From assembly GCA_964525945.1 (NCBI GenBank), contig CAZGKX010000015.1:1-45848 (forward strand): a DNA stretch of 45,848 nucleotides. Reading direction: 5' to 3'. Shown in pieces: positions 43,983-45,848 of this stretch (the stretch's first letter is position 1; each line of letters starts with the position of its first letter). This stretch comes from CAZGKX01 sp964525945 (lineage in GTDB: Bacteria > Pseudomonadota > Gammaproteobacteria > Legionellales > Legionellaceae). The translations under genes were made by a program, and so were the position numbers. Below the pieces are notes generated by a model. That model was not told the origin of the DNA, did no database searches, and was given only the letters and a program-made list of their open reading frames with translations.

Positions 43983-45848
43983 ATGGAAATTTTAAATTTT
44001 TTAAGTTTATTTCAATTAACAGCTTTTATTCTTCAATATTCACAACCCCAATCTTCCCAAATTATGATTGGTTTATGTGCGTTGCTGTCGACCCTACCGT
44101 TACGAACTGAAGCGAAAAGTGCAACAGCATTTGGAGTTTATCAAGATGACCCACTCAATTCGCTTTTTTCTCGCAGCATAACAGCGAACAGCGATGGAAG
44201 TAATAATATTGCAGGTTATGTGCATCCAGGCCCAACCCTTGTCACCGGCAATAGTATTCTTGGTCAATTTGACTCCAACGGACACTTAAAATGGTTTCAT
44301 CAGCAAGATGCTGGGAATGCGGCGCATAATTATTTACAGCCCCATATCGTCATGGATGGATCGATTTACTCCGGCGGGGCGAGGAGACGAACATCAGATG
44401 GTTTATTAGAACCCTACCTCAGTAAAAATAATCTTAACAATGGCTCGCTTGAGGCGGCTTGGGTATTCAGTAATTTCGATAACCTGGCCATTATAGATTT
44501 AACAGCCACGACCAATCATACGTTGCTTTGCTTGATCTCATCCAGCACGTCCATGAGAATCATGGAATTTAATCCATCTACGGCAACGATTCTTTCAGCA
44601 CATACCATTCAACTTCCAGCCAACGGGCTCGCATATCAGATCATATCGATGAGCGATGATGCTTATTTGATTGGTGGGAGAATATCTACCGTTCCATTAA
44701 AAGGTTTTTTAACCAAGGTCACTAAAACAGCAACAGGCTGGCTTGAGAGTTGGAGTGAGCTGTTCGGTACCACTGGAGCCAACACCGTTATTACCGCGAT
44801 TGCAGAAAAAAATAATACTATTTTTTTTTCTGGGACCATCGGTCTTGATGCAATGATGGGGTCAATCAATGGACAAACAGGCCAACGCATTTGGATCAAC
44901 AAACTGAGTGGAACGGGCACCGATAACTTAGATTACATCAAATTTAAACCCAAGACTTCATCAAATAACGCTGATGAACTCATGGCAATTGGCAGTACAA
45001 CTTCGGGGATTCCTGGAGGCGCAAAAGCAGCCTGGTATATTACGATGGATCTAAATGGCAACATCCAAAAAAGTACGATGTTATGTAATGATGCAAGTTA
45101 CGCAGAACGTGGTATTTTTTTTACAATTAATGACGATACTAGCATCAGTTCGATTAACACAGTGAATTATAATGGGGGCCTCGCAGCTTTAGCACTGCTT
45201 AGAATGGATGCCAATGCTGCCATCGATGATTATATATTGCCTCCATCCTTCCATTATAATAACACACAACAAAACATTGTCAGCACACCAGCCACTATGG
45301 TGATTACGGTTGATCACACTCTGTTTTCATCCATGGTAAGTGCAGCCACGGAGATTACATCATCCGTTAAAATTATAGCCAACGCTATGGCCGCCATTTG
45401 GCAAGAGGCCTCCACAAAAAATCCAACCTCACAACCCACTAGCACACCAACTACATCACCCTCTCAAGATCCAACCACCCAACCCAGTGCCCAACCCACA
45501 GGCGCACCCACTGCATCACCCTCTCAAGGCCCAACCACCCAACCCAGTGTCCAACCCAGTTCACAACCCACAGGCGCACCCACTGCATCACCTTCTCAAG
45601 GGCCAACCACACAACCCAGTTCACAACCCACTGACGTACCAACTGTATCACCCTCTCAAGGGCCAACCACACAACCCAGTTCACAACCCACTGACGCACC
45701 AACTGCATCACCTTCTCAAGGGCCAACCACCCAACCCAGTGTCCAACCCACAGGCATACCAACTGTATCACCCTCTCAAGATCCAACCACCCAACCCACT
45801 AGCACACCAACTACATCACCCTCTCAAGGCCCAACCACCCAACCCAGT
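43983..45848 (+). CDS. exported protein with Pro/Thr/Ser/Gln tandem repeats, 3' end outside window
   Basis: The frame starts at ATG 43983 with AAGGA five bases upstream and stays open for 622 codons to the window edge. The N-terminus has a hydrophobic stretch ending near MIGLCALLSTLPLRTEA, likely an export signal. Residues about 50-460 form a globular region with WD/PQQ-propeller-like strands (GTIGLDAMMGSINGQTGQRIWINKLSGTGTDN in pieces). From residue 481 (45423) the chain becomes P-T-S-Q repeats. Such PT-repeat stalks resemble surface proteins of oomycetes and choanoflagellates as well as some bacteria. Likely a cell-surface or secreted protein. Confidence 0.75.
   Translation, partial: MEILNFLSLFQLTAFILQYSQPQSSQIMIGLCALLSTLPLRTEAKSATAFGVYQDDPLNSLFSRSITANSDGSNNIAGYVHPGPTLVTGNSILGQFDSNGHLKWFHQQDAGNAAHNYLQPHIVMDGSIYSGGARRRTSDGLLEPYLSKNNLNNGSLEAAWVFSNFDNLAIIDLTATTNHTLLCLISSSTSMRIMEFNPSTATILSAHTIQLPANGLAYQIISMSDDAYLIGGRISTVPLKGFLTKVTKTATGWLESWSELFGTTGANTVITAIAEKNNTIFFSGTIGLDAMMGSINGQTGQRIWINKLSGTGTDNLDYIKFKPKTSSNNADELMAIGSTTSGIPGGAKAAWYITMDLNGNIQKSTMLCNDASYAERGIFFTINDDTSISSINTVNYNGGLAALALLRMDANAAIDDYILPPSFHYNNTQQNIVSTPATMVITVDHTLFSSMVSAATEITSSVKIIANAMAAIWQEASTKNPTSQPTSTPTTSPSQDPTTQPSAQPTGAPTASPSQGPTTQPSVQPSSQPTGAPTASPSQGPTTQPSSQPTDVPTVSPSQGPTTQPSSQPTDAPTASPSQGPTTQPSVQPTGIPTVSPSQDPTTQPTSTPTTSPSQGPTTQPS
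45423..45848 (+). repeat. tandem repeats encoding PTTQPS...SPSQG units
   Basis: Units of 48, 60 or 72 bases (16, 20 or 24 codons) follow head to tail: at least seven copies of PTTQPS-(variable QPT block)-PTASPSQG/D, differing by 12-base modules. The array continues beyond the window. A long minus-strand frame over the same bases is only its mirror. Confidence 0.9.

Noticed and set aside
45451..45786. Minus-strand 111-residue frame made of WVGWLALERVMQ-like repeats
   Set aside because: It is the mirror of the PTSQ repeat array of the plus-strand gene; repetitive codons keep the opposite strand open.
45423..45848. Regular repeats considered as a CRISPR array
   Set aside because: Units are coding, in frame and contiguous, with no unique spacers and no cas genes nearby.

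Overview
The window looks like the chromosome of a Legionellales-type gammaproteobacterium that lives with eukaryotic hosts (Legionella/Coxiella/Berkiella-like). This is an inference from gene content; no 16S or species marker is present. Three things point there. Isoprenoid genes of the mevalonate pathway (diphosphomevalonate decarboxylase and mevalonate kinase) sit directly behind tol-pal genes. There are many large proteins without clear bacterial relatives, rich in coiled coil or membrane segments. One unknown protein ends in a eukaryotic prenylation-type CaaX box. The DNA is moderately AT-rich. I recognised no tRNA, rRNA, CRISPR array, transposase or integrase.

Layout. 1-4327: the 3' part of a very large SecA-like ATPase protein plus a translationally coupled coiled-coil protein. 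4352-6398: two overlapping FUSC-family membrane proteins. 6506-9856: a four-gene Mla/MCE lipid-transport operon (STAS-permease, ATPase, MCE protein, auxiliary lipoprotein). 9938-12712: two tandem paralogues of an unrecognised family with a C-terminal membrane region. 12861-15937 (minus strand): a compact RiPP operon that resembles a lasso-peptide cluster. It holds a 50-residue precursor too short for usual gene calling, a secreted beta-propeller, an HPr-kinase-like enzyme, a PqqD-like leader-binding protein and a B2 transglutaminase-fold leader peptidase, but no asparagine-synthetase-like cyclase. 16170-20180: a 1336-residue multi-membrane/coiled-coil protein with a good promoter.

20289-29570 is the conserved core: pal-cpoB-queE-mvaD-mvk, ftsB and eno, a YajQ-family protein, a periplasmic solute-binding protein, a SulP anion transporter and a ferritin-like protein. 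29631-45848 is an accessory region. It contains an effector-like gene split by an in-frame TGA, a lipid-linked-oligosaccharide-type flippase, a secreted sialidase-repeat protein, the CaaX protein, a zinc alcohol dehydrogenase, a class IV aminotransferase, a secreted metallophosphoesterase, a REP-like inverted repeat, a coiled-coil protein, an SGNH hydrolase, an ABC exporter, an unusual kinase-DUF4440 fusion, and a secreted protein with Pro/Thr/Ser/Gln repeats that runs off the window.

The most interesting item is the RiPP operon. Precursor, RRE, protease and kinase fit the paeninodin type of lasso system (YxxP leader motif, Gly-Gly core start, Glu at core position 8, C-terminal Ser for a kinase). 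Yet the cyclase position is taken by a secreted beta-propeller gene whose signal peptide is out of frame by one base at a 7-T tract.
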